A stretch of 64,000 nt of DNA from Wyeomyia smithii (GCF_029784165.1 NC_073695.1:104960255-105024254), one strand, 5' to 3'; numbered from the stretch's first letter, positions 10,769 to 22,299 are shown. The notes: generated by a model not told the origin, from the sequence alone. Made by a program: numbers and translations.

Positions 10769-11400
10769 TCAAGCGAACGGATACATCGCCATTGTAGATT
10801 GGACAAACTTTACATTCCGACGATCATAAAATTTGAATCCAAAAATTTTTAAGCTGATCGAAGGTCTTCAGGTAATGTTATTTGCAGTGTACTTGAAAAT
10901 ACTTAAAAAAAAAAACATTTTTTTACTATATGCAACCGATATATTTTCAATACTACAGGACTGTTTTCCGATGCGCTTCAAAACGATACATTTCATCGGT
11001 CAACCGTGGTACGTGGAAACAGCACTAGCAGTAATCCGACCGTTCCTCGAGAAAAAAACGCGATCGAATAAAATTATATGGCGGCAACCTGTCGACACTG
11101 CATGACTGTGTTCCCCCGACATCCTGCCAACGGAGCTGGGCCGTGAAGGGCCCACATTCATTCCGCTGAATTGGTATCACGAGCGGTTCGAAGCAAGCCA
11201 AATCTCCACGACAAACCCTGCGCCATCGTATATTCTAAGGCAGCCACAGTTCTACACGACACCACCGACGCTGGTCGCGGCTACCACAACCAACACCAAC
11301 ATCACGGCAACGATGGGGTTCGGATTTCCAGAGAAGTACCAAAGCAGCTGCGGTGAAAATCGGCGTCCTCACGACCAAGGCGACCGATCCGGCTACCGGT
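10769..11400 (+). pseudogene. CRAL-TRIO lipid-binding domain gene fragment, decayed
   Basis: From 10769 the translation changes from LINE to a CRAL-TRIO domain (alpha-tocopherol transfer protein / clavesin-like, binding small lipids). It reads NGYIAIVDWTNFTFRRS, an in-frame TAA at 10827-10829, then NLNPKIFKLIEGLQ. An 87-bp GT..AG intron (10872-10958) follows, then DCFPMRFKTIHFIGQPWYVE, frameshifts near 11075 and 11112, and PTELGREGPTFIPLNWYH. Retention of the intron shows it is a genomic gene piece, not a retrocopy. The amino-terminal half is absent: the LINE is fused directly into the middle of the domain. Everything past about 11200 is low-complexity and less certain. Confidence 0.75.
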
Positions 11401-11845
11401 ACAAAAGGTATCCTTATTTGCGTGATTTTTTAAAGTCGCTGCATGCCAACAAATCATTAAATGGGAAACGTTTTAAAATATATACCGTCTCCACTAGGTT
11501 TGCTCTTCTACTCATGAAAAAGGTTGTTCATAAAAAATACACTGTGAATTTATTTATATAGAATAGTCGCAACTGCCGCGATGACAACGACGATAGAATG
11601 AATGATGTGAGTGCACCATCAATGAAAATCTTTCGCAAAAACTCAGTGTGCCCTTTAACGTTATTTTCCTCTACTTTTGCGTCAATACTTCTCACCAAAC
11701 GCGACGAACCAATAGTAGCAGCATGTTAACGGAGTTTTTTTTTGTTCATTATCTTTCCAGAACCGACATTCAATTTGTACTTGCAGAAGTAGTAGTGAAG
11801 TCGTTGTGCTGATTAGTTGGTGGGCAGCCATCATCGTCACAGTAT

Positions 11846-12262
11846 TTGACGGCCAACACCATACTACCGGCCGTAAAAAAAAGAAGTTTTCATGTCCCGC
11901 GGTTGGGGAGCCTCCGGAATGCCCTTCACAGTGTTTTGCCTCAACCACTCGCCAAGGCACATCAAGCGTACGCTCAGAACCAGCAGCAGTATAAGAATCA
12001 ACAGCAACAAGATATCGAAGAAAGAAAATTGCGTTTGGGTGCAAAGGAACCAGCTTTAAATGACCAGCCAAGAATGTTGCCATACGGGACACGATATGCT
12101 GAGCCTGTGGCCATTGTACAACACAGCGAGTACGGTCGAAGTAGCGGTATCAAAGAAGACGAGTATTCCGACGGTGGTGTTTATCTACCGTCAAAACCCA
12201 ACACACCTCGAAGACCCTACAACGTTCCCCAACTATTCTTGTCCTATGGTCCTATTGGTTAG
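11846..12262 (+). CDS. Possible last coding exon of an unidentified gene
   Basis: An open frame of 138 codons ends in TAG at 12260-12262. It is rich in Gln (QNQQQYKNQQQQ), then charged, and ends with a Pro/Tyr-rich tail (PSKPNTPRRPYNVPQLFLSY). Three AATAAA signals follow within 170 bp, which supports a genuine 3' exon rather than chance. I do not recognise the family. The nominal ATG start may not be real: the exon more likely opens at a splice acceptor such as the TTGCAG at about 11786. It could belong to the CRAL-TRIO relic's locus or be a separate gene. Confidence 0.4.
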   Translation: MTANTILPAVKKRSFHVPRLGSLRNALHSVLPQPLAKAHQAYAQNQQQYKNQQQQDIEERKLRLGAKEPALNDQPRMLPYGTRYAEPVAIVQHSEYGRSSGIKEDEYSDGGVYLPSKPNTPRRPYNVPQLFLSYGPIG

Positions 12263-12394
12263 AACAGGACATACCTAACATGCCTTGCCTATCAACCAAG
12301 TCATTATGTTTTCTTTCGGTGCATGTGGTTGTCTCTCTTGCTGTATGGCGTAAGGTGAAAGATGCTTGATGCTCGACGCGGGAATTTATTCTCT

Positions 12395-12424
12395 AATAAA
12401 TGTGTAAAAATAAATAGCAATAAA
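12395..12424 (+). terminator. Cluster of three AATAAA polyadenylation signals
   Basis: AATAAA occurs at 12395-12400, 12409-12414 and 12419-12424, 130-160 bp after the stop of the possible exon at 11846-12262. Confidence 0.5.
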
Positions 12425-12506
12425 GTATTTATTTATTAAAATTATTACACTCCACACCTTTAACAAGATATTTAAATTCATTGCATTCACAAGTATTTAA
12501 CCCAAG

Positions 12507-13249
12507 GTTTTTTTCCTGTATGGACTACCTCACTGCGACCAGAATCGTAGATCTATTGTGATATATGCTCGGGTGTCTGCTGTATCCCGCACTTCTGTTA
12601 ATAGCAATACCGCTATTGAGAAGTGGCATGCTTATTATTATTGTTCATCAGTGCTTGTGTGTAATGTGATACTCTTCCTTACACGCTTACTGTTCTACTA
12701 TACCGATACTCGTTCCTCTTGCCCAGAGTCTATGTTTAAGAGTCCCGCAAAGATGAAACCAAAGGAACCAAATCAGTGTCAAACGAGGGTACCAATCGAG
12801 CAATGTAAATAAACAAGGTGATAATGTTAGGAGTGGATGAAAAGTGTTGTAATTGAGCGTAATAAAGAATATGTGTTTTTCCGAAGTTTTACTTATACAT
12901 TTTAATCCAACATTAAACCTGTACACTGGTTGACTTAAATTTAACAAAACATCACCGGTGTAATCTCTCAAAACTGTGTACCTTGTGAAGAATTTCAAAA
13001 AATGATATTCGCTTATGCATGGTGAAAAACAGAACTGTATAGTTCTTGGCAACAAACGGCACAAAAACTGTGTTGCCTATATACCATAGACTCTGCTCTT
13101 GCCAAATACCACCAATTATAATTCCCTGGAGAAATTCGTCGTGCGTCCTTCTGGCCAGTTTTATTGATAAGAGGGACTAATTTTTTGTTAAGAGGAAGTC
13201 ACGCAAAGGTGTTGTAGATTTCAGCGTAAAGGAAGGGTGATTGGTGGGG
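12507..13249 (-). mobile_element. 5'-truncated SINE (family S1) with a hAT MITE inside
   Basis: The sequence from GTATGGACTACCTCACTGCG to AAGGAAGGGTGATTGG matches the SINE at 45977-46476. It is on the minus strand with its poly(A) end at the left (T run, about 12507). It is flanked by AACCCAAG at 12499-12506 and 13250-13257. The tRNA-related head present in the other copy is missing, so this copy is 5' truncated. A hAT-type element interrupts it at 12724-13095. Confidence 0.8.
12724..13095. mobile_element. hAT-type MITE in SINE, TSD CTCTTGCC (372 bp)
   Basis: Perfect CAGAGTCTATG / CATAGACTCTG termini are flanked by exact 8-bp duplications CTCTTGCC (12716-12723 and 13096-13103). The paralogous SINE at 46192-46205 has the empty site (CTCTCGCC once, then AAATATCACC), proving a clean insertion. 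No transposase is encoded. Confidence 0.95.
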
Positions 13250-13257
13250 AACCCAAG

Positions 13258-13920
13258 TTACTGATTATATTATATTATTTTTTACCATTGTTTATTACCC
13301 AAGTTTGGAGAGGACATCTATTTAAATTCAATGAATTCCATTTTCGCGGCGTTGAGACGCATTCTGGGGCATTTGCATTATGGACAAAACATGACAAGAC
13401 AAGAAAATACAACATCTCCAAAGCTTCCTGGGTTTGACATTTAAAAAAAATCAATTGGTTATCCGTAAAATCAAACCTGTTTCAAACAAATGTTGAAACT
13501 TAACTGAATGATAGCAGCTGACGCATCAATATAGTGAGTCTAGAATCCTTCCTATGTGTGAAATTGTCACTAATCACACAGCAATGTTGGTTCATTATTA
13601 ATATTATTTTCAATTTGTGCGAACTGAGTCCCCTAAGCTAATAACACGCATAACTCACAATATGCCAACTAAATGCCGTAACATTAATTCGGCCATTTTT
13701 TCTCGAAAAATTAAAACTATATTGGAACAAGATACCCACAAAACCGGTTTATAGTAAATTTAAACCGCAAAAGATCCTAAAACCTACCATAAAAATAATG
13801 TAAAGTAAGTTTCGTTTTTAATTTTTAGTCTTTAAGGACTAGTAACTTCTTCCTTTTGCACTTAAAATGGCATATAATTAACAAACATTTAAAAGCATTG
13901 TGTTCTTGTATGCATTCGGT
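13258..13920. other. AT-rich non-coding spacer
   Basis: No gene, repeat family or structured element was recognised here by eye. Confidence 0.5.
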
Positions 13921-13924
13921 AAGA

Positions 13925-14200
13925 TAGATTGGACAACATGAATGAAAAAAGTGTAAACAGCTTTTTGACAGGTTCTTATCGTTTTTTGTTTGAGGCTCGC
14001 GTAGAGACGAGAATAAGAATATTCTTTTTTTTTCTTTTCTCGCTGTTTGGCGCAGACCGTTCGGTCCATATCAGAAGAATATTCATCACGTTCATTATTT
14101 GTCGAGCAGTTTGACAGGGAAAGGTACGGGGTACTGTGGGGCAACGTGTACCGAAAAAAATCGCCAGTGTTACGTATGTCTTATGTATGTGTTGATACTC
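13925..14200. mobile_element. M1 MITE, copy 5 (diverged)
   Basis: It contains the family blocks TTTTTGACAGGTTCTTATCG, GTCGAGCAGTTTGACAGGG and GTGGGGCAACGTGTACCG. It ends at CAGTGTTACGTATGTCTTAT (14166 onward), the right terminus. The left terminus is not found. It lies about 400 bp upstream of the probable Uev1A 5' UTR. Confidence 0.65.
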
Positions 14201-14617
14201 TATCAACAACATTTGTTTTATTGGTGCGATATTTCCTTTCACATTTACGTAATATGTATATATACAGTAGAAATAAAATAACTGAAATTCAGTAAATTGT
14301 AGAACTGAATTACAGTAACATTAAAAAAATGCTTTGATTCAACAAGTGGGTTGCTGATACGCCTTCAGCAATGTACTTTACTGAATCACAAAGAAAATTT
14401 TTGGTTCGTACATTCTAGCACGTGGGCCCTTTCTGCATGTTAGGTGCATGAATTTTCTACCGAATTTATCGATATAGCTTGAATGTGTGTGCCAATGCAA
14501 AATTTTCTTGATTCGTTATCAGTCAACTGACAGCTTTACTATCGGTAATTTTCGCCTTTTACCGACCGCCAAAGTGGGCGAAATACCATTTTCATCGCAG
14601 CCGCTGTCGTCTCCTGT

Positions 14618-14623
14618 TCAGTT
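14618..14623 (+). promoter_or_regulatory. Possible initiator (TCAGTT) for Uev1A
   Basis: TCAGTT matches the arthropod initiator consensus and lies 525 bp upstream of the Uev1A ATG. It is at the start of a G/C-richer stretch that looks like 5' UTR. There is no TATA box at the usual distance. This is a guess from position. Confidence 0.25.
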
Positions 14624-15142
14624 CATACCATCACTAACGCTCAGCGGAAAAAAGTTTAGTCACGGAAGGTAGAATACTGAGCGTGTCCTCGAGGACGGCA
14701 ATAAAATTCCGACTATAAGTGCAACCGTGAAACAGTTCGCCGAGTACAAGAATCGATTATTGCCAGCCAGTTTCATTGTTATTCAGTGATTAGTGGATTC
14801 GTGAATGTGCAACTTTTTGCTGCAGCCGTAATTCGCTGCCGCGGTGTGAATAGAAGGAAAAAAGCTTCCGACATAAGAAAACCGACGGTGACGTGAGTTC
14901 GGTCGATCGGACGAAAGCGCAGGACGGCGAAAGTGAGCAAGGTGAAACCATTCCCAGCAATTGCTGTACCATTCGTTTGTCAGGGTTTCCTCCGCTAATC
15001 GTGTAGAGGGTGGTGCACATTCTGAAGCACCGTTCTGTAATTAGCGAAACAGACGGAAAATATATCTAATAACATTCGATCGTTCCGCTCCCCCATTACT
15101 GCATTCTTTGGAAGCAGAAATAACAGCGACAGCCAGTCTGAA

Positions 15143-18100
15143 ATGGCCTCTACGACCGGTGTCGGTAAGTATTTCAAATATCAGACTATACTTTTTTGTG
15201 AAACACAGTTCAATATTTGCTAACAAATATTCTCCACAATGAAATCGATGCAAGCAGGCAAAAACTGTCACCACCGAAACTCAGAAGTGAATGGAAAAAT
15301 GAAATAATACTGAACACCTCCTGTTGTTCAACGCGGTGTCTGCGGTATTACTTTCCTCTATTCTCCAATGAAGACGGCCGTCAAATGAGTAATATGCCAT
15401 ATTACCGTAGATTAGCTTTTCCTCGAAACCGGTATACTACGAACGTCTTCATTGCAAGCGTAAATATGTTGCATTTTACACCTGAGAAACGTACAACACT
15501 AATTGTTACTATAGGATTTCTTTCCACGTTTTCTGTCTCTAGTAAATTCTAATGTAAATTTGCAACTTCAAATACGTAAACAGGTTATACCCTCAATAAA
15601 TTTTTAGATACGTGTAAGCAGCCCTACTTTTTTTTCTGCTTACTGTATATGTATTGGTTTTGACTATTGTTTGTTCGCCTTTATAAAAAAAAAACAAAAT
15701 TAAGATTTCGTCATTACTTTGTTTAACTTTGTTGGCTACCTCAAACATGATGCTTGGATTTTCATCTAAGGGGATCTAACTGAACGGAACGGAACGGAAT
15801 CTAACAATCGATTCAATCAGTTACGGAAACATCGATTTAAGAGCTCCTGATTGATATCAAACAAGTATTGATAGCCTGGTTGTACGTTTCTAAAAATATG
15901 TTTATTATGAACAGAAAGATATCATTCACATAATACAGCTTTTCGATAAATGTTCGCAAATTTTACAATTAAATCTTAGTGGTTGAAAAACTATTACAAA
16001 GATTCCTACACTTCTTTCAATTCACATAGACTTTTGTAGTAATATTCGAACATGTGACAATCAACTTTTCATATCAGCGTTCACTCAAAGTTCAAATAAA
16101 TACTCATTTTATTATTAGTTGGAGCGATCTCTGATTATAAAAGTATCTAGCGCCAAAAAACCTGGATTCACCAGGGAATTCAATGTTATTTTGTAAAATA
16201 TGGAAAATTTATAAAACATTCAGGGAATGTTATCCGAAGGATTCAATGTTATTTCTTATGCAATCGCATTTTGAACATTTTTTGAAATTTATTTTTCTCA
16301 AATTTTGACTTACTCCTGTTCCAACGCTAATAAATATGTTCATGTGACAGTTTCCAGTTAATGATCCGCCTGTTATCATTCTAAAATAGAAGACCTGATT
16401 GCCAGAAAAATACAGCAGTAAGTCTTTCTGAAATCTTAGTGCGAGCATAATAATTGATTTAGGGTATAAATATAAAAAGAAGCTGAAAATGTGTTCAATT
16501 GGGATACAAAACAATACTTTCTCTAAAAAACTGACTAAGGGCTCTATTACATATGCTTGGACGAGTAACTCGTTTTATTGAAATACATGGTCGAGTCGAG
16601 TCGACTCGTGTTCTGGAATAGGGCTCAAATCCGGAAATCTAAGTCAAAGTGATGAAGAATCTTGAAAATAGGAACAGAAAATAAGTACTAAACAATTATT
16701 TTGATTAATAGAATCATATCACTTCTAATTAGATGTTGTTCTCATAGATTCTTTTTTAGATGTTGTTTAAAGAGATGAAATGGTGCGATAACGAAAAATA
16801 GTTCTAGCAACGAAAAACAAGGCTCAGGTCAATGTTAGGAGTATTCCGATAACTGTTTCAGTCTAGATTCGACCATACGATGGCTAGCTCAAAGCAACAA
16901 TTTCATAGTGGGAAGCCACAAAATGTATCACGATTTTCTGTAATAAAAGATGAATTCTGTGTAAAGGCCCAAATACAGACACGGCGCAATGACACCTTCT
17001 CCATACAAAACAGAAGGCGTGATCGCTATCCCGCCTTTAATTTTGTATGGAGAAGGCGTCATTAGGCCGTGTGTGTATTTGGACCTTAAATAACGACAGA
17101 TTAACCCTCTAATGTCCAAGCTAGTTTTTAGGCAAGCTTCGGTTTTTAAGTATTTGTTGAAGCTTTTTGAAGGTTCGATTAAACTCCGTCTGAAGGAGGT
17201 ATTGGGCACTAGAGGATTAAAGTCAAACCTCTCCAGGAAATTATAATTGGATTGTAAAGTTTTACACGGTTTTCTGGCCGTTTGTATCAGCTGGCATTTT
17301 CAATACATTCTGAGCGATTTTATTCTTCATTCAAAAATCTAAGTACAACTATATATTTTCAATACCACATTTTGTTAGGAAAATCACACTCTTTCCTATC
17401 TTGTCCTAAAAAGGTAGTGCAGTTTATACGGCACATAATACCTAATTGGGATCATACTTAAATCAGGGGCTGAGAGTTACTTCTCATAGCAATTTTTTAC
17501 TCTGATCAGGTAATAAAAAGCTGGGGAATGCTACAATAGATCTAACATATGGTCGCGGTAATTAAAACCCAACAAAAAAGTAGGAGGTTGTATTCAAGAC
17601 ACGACCGCATAAATGACGTAGAACTACGTACACTATTAACAAATGCATTGAGTGTTTCATTACCCTAGTAACACAACTGTTTTTATCAAAGTTTTATAGC
17701 GCTTTTTTGGCTGTATTGAGCGCTATAAAACTTTGATAAAACCAATATTTTTACTTGGGTAATGAGTTATAATGTCTACTAATGAAGGGTTGTGAATTTC
17801 GTGAACCGGATTCAGCAGTTAGCAGATCGTGCCGAGTTAAAAACCATACACAGCACACACACACACATCATACCATATCATTATACCATACACACATCAT
17901 ACCATATCATACACACATACACACATGATACCATATCATACACACACAGCAGGCAAGCGACCAATCAGAGGACGTTATTTTTATTTCGACAAGGCTTGAC
18001 AATTTTTCAATAGTGCAATAGTTCGTAGATTCAAACAACATTTTTCTGCATTTGGGCAGATGCGTGTATAATTTTCCAATCGATTGCTGCAAGAATGAAA

Positions 18101-19408
18101 AAAATCAGTTGAAAACCAACCGACCTATAAGCATTTTAAAAGGGACAAATTTCGTCCCAGTTTTTCAGTTTGCATCCCTGTGTGGTATGCTAAAGTAAAA
18201 CGTAGTTCTACGTCAAAAAAGCATGTAAAAGGAAGGGGAGAATCATTTTACACACAGGCACGGATAAATAATGAGCGTGCCACTCTTGCTCGGTTTTAAT
18301 TCTTGCAACATTTGAAATCTTGTAGAATGGACACCATACAACAGAGCAGGGGTCTAAGATAAATATAGCGATCTAGGATAAAACGATTGGTGGAACTCGT
18401 TGGCTATCTTGAACATTAAGCGATTAGCTTTAGAGATGTTTCTTCATGTGTAAGGAATTTTTGATGATTTTTCTTTCGATTAGAAACAATCAGATCATAA
18501 GTAATCTTAACTCCGGGCTAACTATATCTCAGGTTGCTTCTAATGGAAATGCAAAATAGGGTTGATTGTATGATGAACAGCGTTGTAAGCGAATCGGAAT
18601 AATATACGCTTTTTCAATATCAATGCATCTTGAATCATGAAGCAGTTGTTCTCCATGGAGTCACGGGAAACCTGTTCCCGAAATCGATTTCGCGATGATT
18701 ACTCACCGTTTGGCTTGGTTTCAACAGTAACGGGGAACGCATTGCCTAATGTAACAAAATAATTAGTCTATACTTTCTTTAAATATAATGACAGTGGAAC
18801 AATGGAACAAAACTGTTCCATTAACTTTGTTCTTAAATTTTTACCTTACTTTGTTTCATTTGATTGCTTTTCATTGTCTTTTTAGTGGTACCACGGAATT
18901 TTCGTCTGCTGGAAGAGCTAGAAGCCGGTCAGAAAGGTGTTGGAGATGGAACCATTTCCTGGGGCTTGGAGAATGACGACGATATGACACTCACTCATTG
19001 GACGGGCATGATTATTGGCCCACCTAGAGTAAATATTGAATATAGGTTGTTCCTTATTGATACTAACAGTCAACTTTTTTGCAGACACCATATGAAAACA
19101 GAATGTACTCGTTAAAAGTTGAGTGTGGAGAACGCTACCCCGATGATCCGCCAACTTTAAAGTTTTTGTCAAAAATTAATATAAACTGCATCAATAGTCA
19201 AAATGGAGTGGTATATTAAATAGATATCTATTATTTTTCATATACCCTAATGTAATTGCTATCATAGGTCGATCAACGGTTGGTACCTGTACTGAATAGA
19301 TGGAATCGTGACTACACTATCAAGACAATTCTTCAGGAAATTCGTAGGATTATGACGTTAAAGGAGAATTTGAAGTTAACACAGCCGCCAGAAGGTAGCT
19401 GCTTCTAG
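15143..19408 (+). CDS. Uev1A: Ubiquitin-conjugating enzyme E2 variant (Uev1A/UBE2V), four coding exons
   Basis: Coding exons: 15143-15164, 18886-19028, 19085-19210 and 19268-19408 (stop TAG 19406-19408). All introns are GT..AG (15165-18885, 19029-19084, 19211-19267). The product is about 143 residues, the normal size for UBE2V proteins. It starts MASTTGVVVPRNFRLLEEL, continues with WTGMIIGPPRTPYENRMYSL and ends KLTQPPEGSCF. The UBC fold is complete, but the E2 catalytic cysteine position is replaced (QNGVVD where active E2s have GRICLD). The cysteine in NINC is not the catalytic one. By family knowledge it pairs with Ubc13 to build Lys63-linked ubiquitin chains in DNA-damage tolerance and immune signalling, in cytosol and nucleus. 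The 3.7 kb first intron carries several transposons. Confidence 0.95.
16965..17086. mobile_element. Hairpin MITE, TSD TAA (122 bp), in Uev1A intron 1
   Basis: The arms AGGCCCAAATACAGACACGG and CCGTGTGTGTATTTGGACCT, extended by CTTCTCCATACAAAA / TTTTGTATGGAGAAG, fold into a near-complete stem. TAA is duplicated at 16962-16964 and 17087-17089, the TWA target of PIF/Harbinger elements. A degenerate relative is seen at 34757-34830. Confidence 0.85.
17660..17763. mobile_element. Small foldback MITE with a 23-bp perfect stem
   Basis: The arms 17681-17703 and 17719-17741 are exact reverse complements (TTTTATCAAAG...AGCGCT and AGCGCT...CTTTGATAAAA) around a 15-base loop. Outer inverted repeats TTACCCTAGTAA / TTACTTGGGTAA mark the element ends. 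Confidence 0.75.
17853..17950. repeat. CA / ATACCATATCATACAC microsatellite
   Basis: Alternating runs of ACACAC and the phrase CATACCATATCAT are repeated about four times. It lies inside the H1 copy in Uev1A intron 1, in the position where other H1 copies have their minisatellite. Confidence 0.85.
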
Positions 19409-19415
19409 TGGTCTT

Positions 19416-19421
19416 AATAAA
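19416..19421 (+). terminator. Uev1A: AATAAA polyadenylation signal of Uev1A
   Basis: The first AATAAA after the Uev1A stop begins only 8 bases downstream, implying a very short 3' UTR if used. I saw no other clear AATAAA in the next kilobase. Confidence 0.45.
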
Positions 19422-19709
19422 AAATTACACTGAACAGAAAGAAGGTCACGAGCTTTGCTCTTAATGCTCTATTTTGCGTCATCGTCGTCGTCGTCGTTGT
19501 CACTATCATGGTTTGTATGCGTGCGTGATCGTTCGCTTTCTGCTCTACAGATACATCTAAAAACAGACACAGACATTCTGCGTAGGAAAGACTACCAGAA
19601 TAGGAAATACGCTATTATAAAAAAAAACAATAGTCACTATTACAACTATACCGCTACTCTTGTTGCTATTAATTCTGATGTTTTCCTATACGTTCATTTA
19701 ATTTAGAAG

Positions 19710-21175
19710 ATTAATGCAAATACACCCAAAAGATCAGAGATAACCAAGAACACTAGAATGTCTATGATGAGCACTTTTAGAGAGCCGATTTTTTTTCTAC
19801 CAAGAACATAATGCGAAAAGAGATTGAATATAATGGAGAAAATTTTTGTTTCGCTTCAGTTAGGTGACTTCCTCGGAGGGGGTGGGGGGTGTAGTATTTT
19901 AATTATGGAATTAAACCAAATTGAAAGAACAACTTGAAAATCAGTAGTCGTATAATCCAATGGCTTCTATCATATTGGTTTGGCGAGGAAGAAAATCCAT
20001 ATTTTTCTTACTGGGTTCTTACCAGATACACAATATTTGACCGGCATTGAAGTTTCTCTGGAGTTCAATACCGCTTTTGTCGCGGGTTAGTGCTTAGTTT
20101 GCCTACTTTCAGGGATTTTTTGTTATCTTTTGTGTATTAAACATTACAGACAGTAAAGTAGGTTACGACAACATGGCAAATAATTCTCAGTCAGTAGATT
20201 GTTACATGCTACAAAAACTGCTTTAACTACAAAGTTTAAGAGTAAGAAACAACAAAAAAAAGTTTGATGATAGCTACCCCTATTTATATCATTTAAAAGC
20301 AGGGTACACATAATAATTTCCTTGCAAGATGGACAATTAGTAGGAAACTACTGCGCTATTATTTGTAAGAGAAAAATTCTGCATTCCATCTCTCTCTATT
20401 CTATTTGAACTAACAACTGTCCTTTAATGGTGTAGCAAAGAACTGAAACGCGGGGAAGTTGACTAGTGAAAATAACATAAACCCAAACGAATGAAGCACT
20501 CGATGTTGAAGGTTGATTTGAAATGATGTTCGTTGAAGATTAGATTTCTTCCACGGTTTATCGAATCACAACACTGGTTTAATGAAATTAAAATCGTGGA
20601 TAAAATATAAAAACAAAACAGATACACTGAGAAAATTTAAGCTTTCGTTCTTTCAAAAACGAGGCATACTAAGGTGAGTAAAAGTCTTAATTACAAATAG
20701 TGGTTTCTTATTTTATCCGATTAGGATGGCCAGTCTCTGTATTTTCCAGCAATCATGCGCTTGCACTTGTAAATAACTGTAAGTTAAAAAAGCAATACGT
20801 AGAGGTTTTCCTACTTCCGCACCTTTATATTATTCACTGGGTTTCGTTGTCATCTCTTTCGTTTATTTCATTCTGAATCAAATTTTTAATGAATTTCTTC
20901 GAAAATGTTACGTATGTGTGGTGACATGTCTTAGTATATAAATGAGGTTTTTCATGAACTGTTATAACATCAAACCTATTCATGAAACCTAGCTTTATTA
21001 GATTCCCAGGAATATAAAAATTGAAACTCTCGTGCGATTGAAATCCGTCTTACGGTATGTAACCTGAGCATACGGTGAAAATATTTGAAGATTGGCGCAA
21101 AAAAAGATAAAACGTTGAAAATTGCAAGAATGATGAGTTTTTTCTATGTTTTAAGGACATAGGGACATAGACTCG
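19710..21175. other. Non-coding region downstream of Uev1A
   Basis: AT-rich unique-looking sequence with no reading frame or repeat family that I can support. A G-rich patch (GGAGGGGGTGGGGGGTG, about 19875) is the only compositional oddity. Confidence 0.5.
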
Positions 21176-21179
21176 ACTG

Positions 21180-22215
21180 TAGATTACCGTTGCAGAAAGC
21201 CCATGTAGAATACCTATGCAATTTTCAAGCGGGACGATCAACAACGGACCAAATGTTCACCTTGAGACAGATCCTCGACAAGTTTCGAGAACAAATTGCA
21301 GGCACATCATCTGTTAAAGGCGGCGTACGATACTGCGAAACGCCACGAGCTGTGTCAAATTATGCTTGAACATGGTTTTTCAACACAACTAGCCAAACTG
21401 TACGTGCGATGCTCGACGGTTTCACATCAAACGTCAGGACAGCGAGTGAATGCTCGGACGTGTTTGTGACGTTAGATGGTCTGAAGCAAGGCGACGGGCT
21501 CTCGAACTTGCTGTTCAACATAGCTTTAGAAGGTATAATACAAAGGGCAAGTGTGCAGAGTAGCGGCACCATCATCACGAAGTCTCACATGCTTCTGGGC
21601 TTCAAGGGCAACATTGATATATTTCGTGTTAACCGTAGAGCGTGAATTGGACTCACCATGAACACCGCCACAACGAAGTACATGGTGGCTGGCAGAGAGC
21701 GTGGTAGTTCTGTGGGTGTTGGTGCTGCGGTGGAGAAGGATGGGGATACTTTCGAAGTGGTCGACGAGTTTGTTTATCTTGGTACTCTCGTGACACGTGA
21801 CAACGAGGTGAGCGCCAGCGTAGCCAGCTCAGGTCTCGTATCCTACAGATCCATACGAAATTTACGCTCTATAGGACTCTGATCATCCCGGTGGCACTAT
21901 ACGGACATGAATCATGGACGTGGAAGGAGGCCGATCGACGAACGCTTGGGGTCTTCGGGCGTAAAATTCTGCGATCAATACTCGGAGGCAAACTAGAAAA
22001 TGGGGTGTGGCGCAGGCGCATGAATCACGGGCTGTACGAAGTATTCAAACACGCTGATATTGTCAAGCTGATGAAACAGGGAGGTTACAGTGGGCTGGCC
22101 ACGTAGCACGGATGGTGGATGGGCGACCGGCGAAGATAATATTTAGCAGAGAACTGGACAGATGCCGACGACTTCGAGGCAGACCTCGCACGCGCTGCAT
22201 GAGTGCTGTCGACGG
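21180..22215 (+). pseudogene. RTE-like LINE reverse transcriptase relic
   Basis: Pieces of one ORF2 appear in several frames: CNFQAGRSTTDQMFTLRQIL (about 21219), then a stretch with frame changes, TLDGLKQGDGLSNLLFNIAL (about 21471) and SSGTIITKSHMLLGF, where the following YADD box is lost. Then MNTATTKYMVAGRERGS (21658), DEFVYLGTLVTRDN, LYGHESWTWKEADRRTL (about 21895), GGKLENGVWRRRMNHGLYE, and RGRPRTRCMSAVD at the end. The order and motifs fit the RT and C-terminal domain of RTE-type LINEs (JAM1-like in Aedes). Many stops and frameshifts, a deleted active site and a missing endonuclease mark it as dead and 5' truncated. Confidence 0.75.
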
Positions 22216-22299
22216 AAATGCCAGATGCGTATATGTACTTTTTTCGGCATGGAATCTCAGCGATCAGATCTTTAAACTTTTTCGATTGTCGTAATCCGC

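Larger units (their letters stand above)
17580..18214 (-). mobile_element. Helitron-like element H1, diverged subfamily copy in Uev1A intron 1
   Basis: It shares the H1 plan (see copy A, 9598-10480). The end TAGGAGGTTGTATTCAAGAC has a GGTTGT/ACGACC hairpin, then the inverted repeat GACGTAGAACTACGT (about 17616). The matching arm ACGTAGTTCTACGTC lies at the right end (18200-18214) before an A run. The interior CGACCAATCAGAGG and CAAGGCTTGAC blocks (17960 onward) are recognisable from copy A. A small foldback MITE (about 17660-17763) and a CA/CATACC-rich microsatellite have entered it. The TATA block of the other copies is absent. Confidence 0.65.

Noticed and set aside
11870..11930. Possible neuropeptide motif (basic site, then ...VPRLG) in the 11846-12262 frame
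   Set aside because: The Gly is followed by Ser-Leu-Arg rather than a basic cleavage site, so no amidated PRLG peptide is predicted; there is also no signal peptide.
17853..17950. CA-rich tract as a regulatory element of Uev1A
   Set aside because: It lies inside a transposon copy and is simple microsatellite sequence; nothing specific supports a regulatory role.
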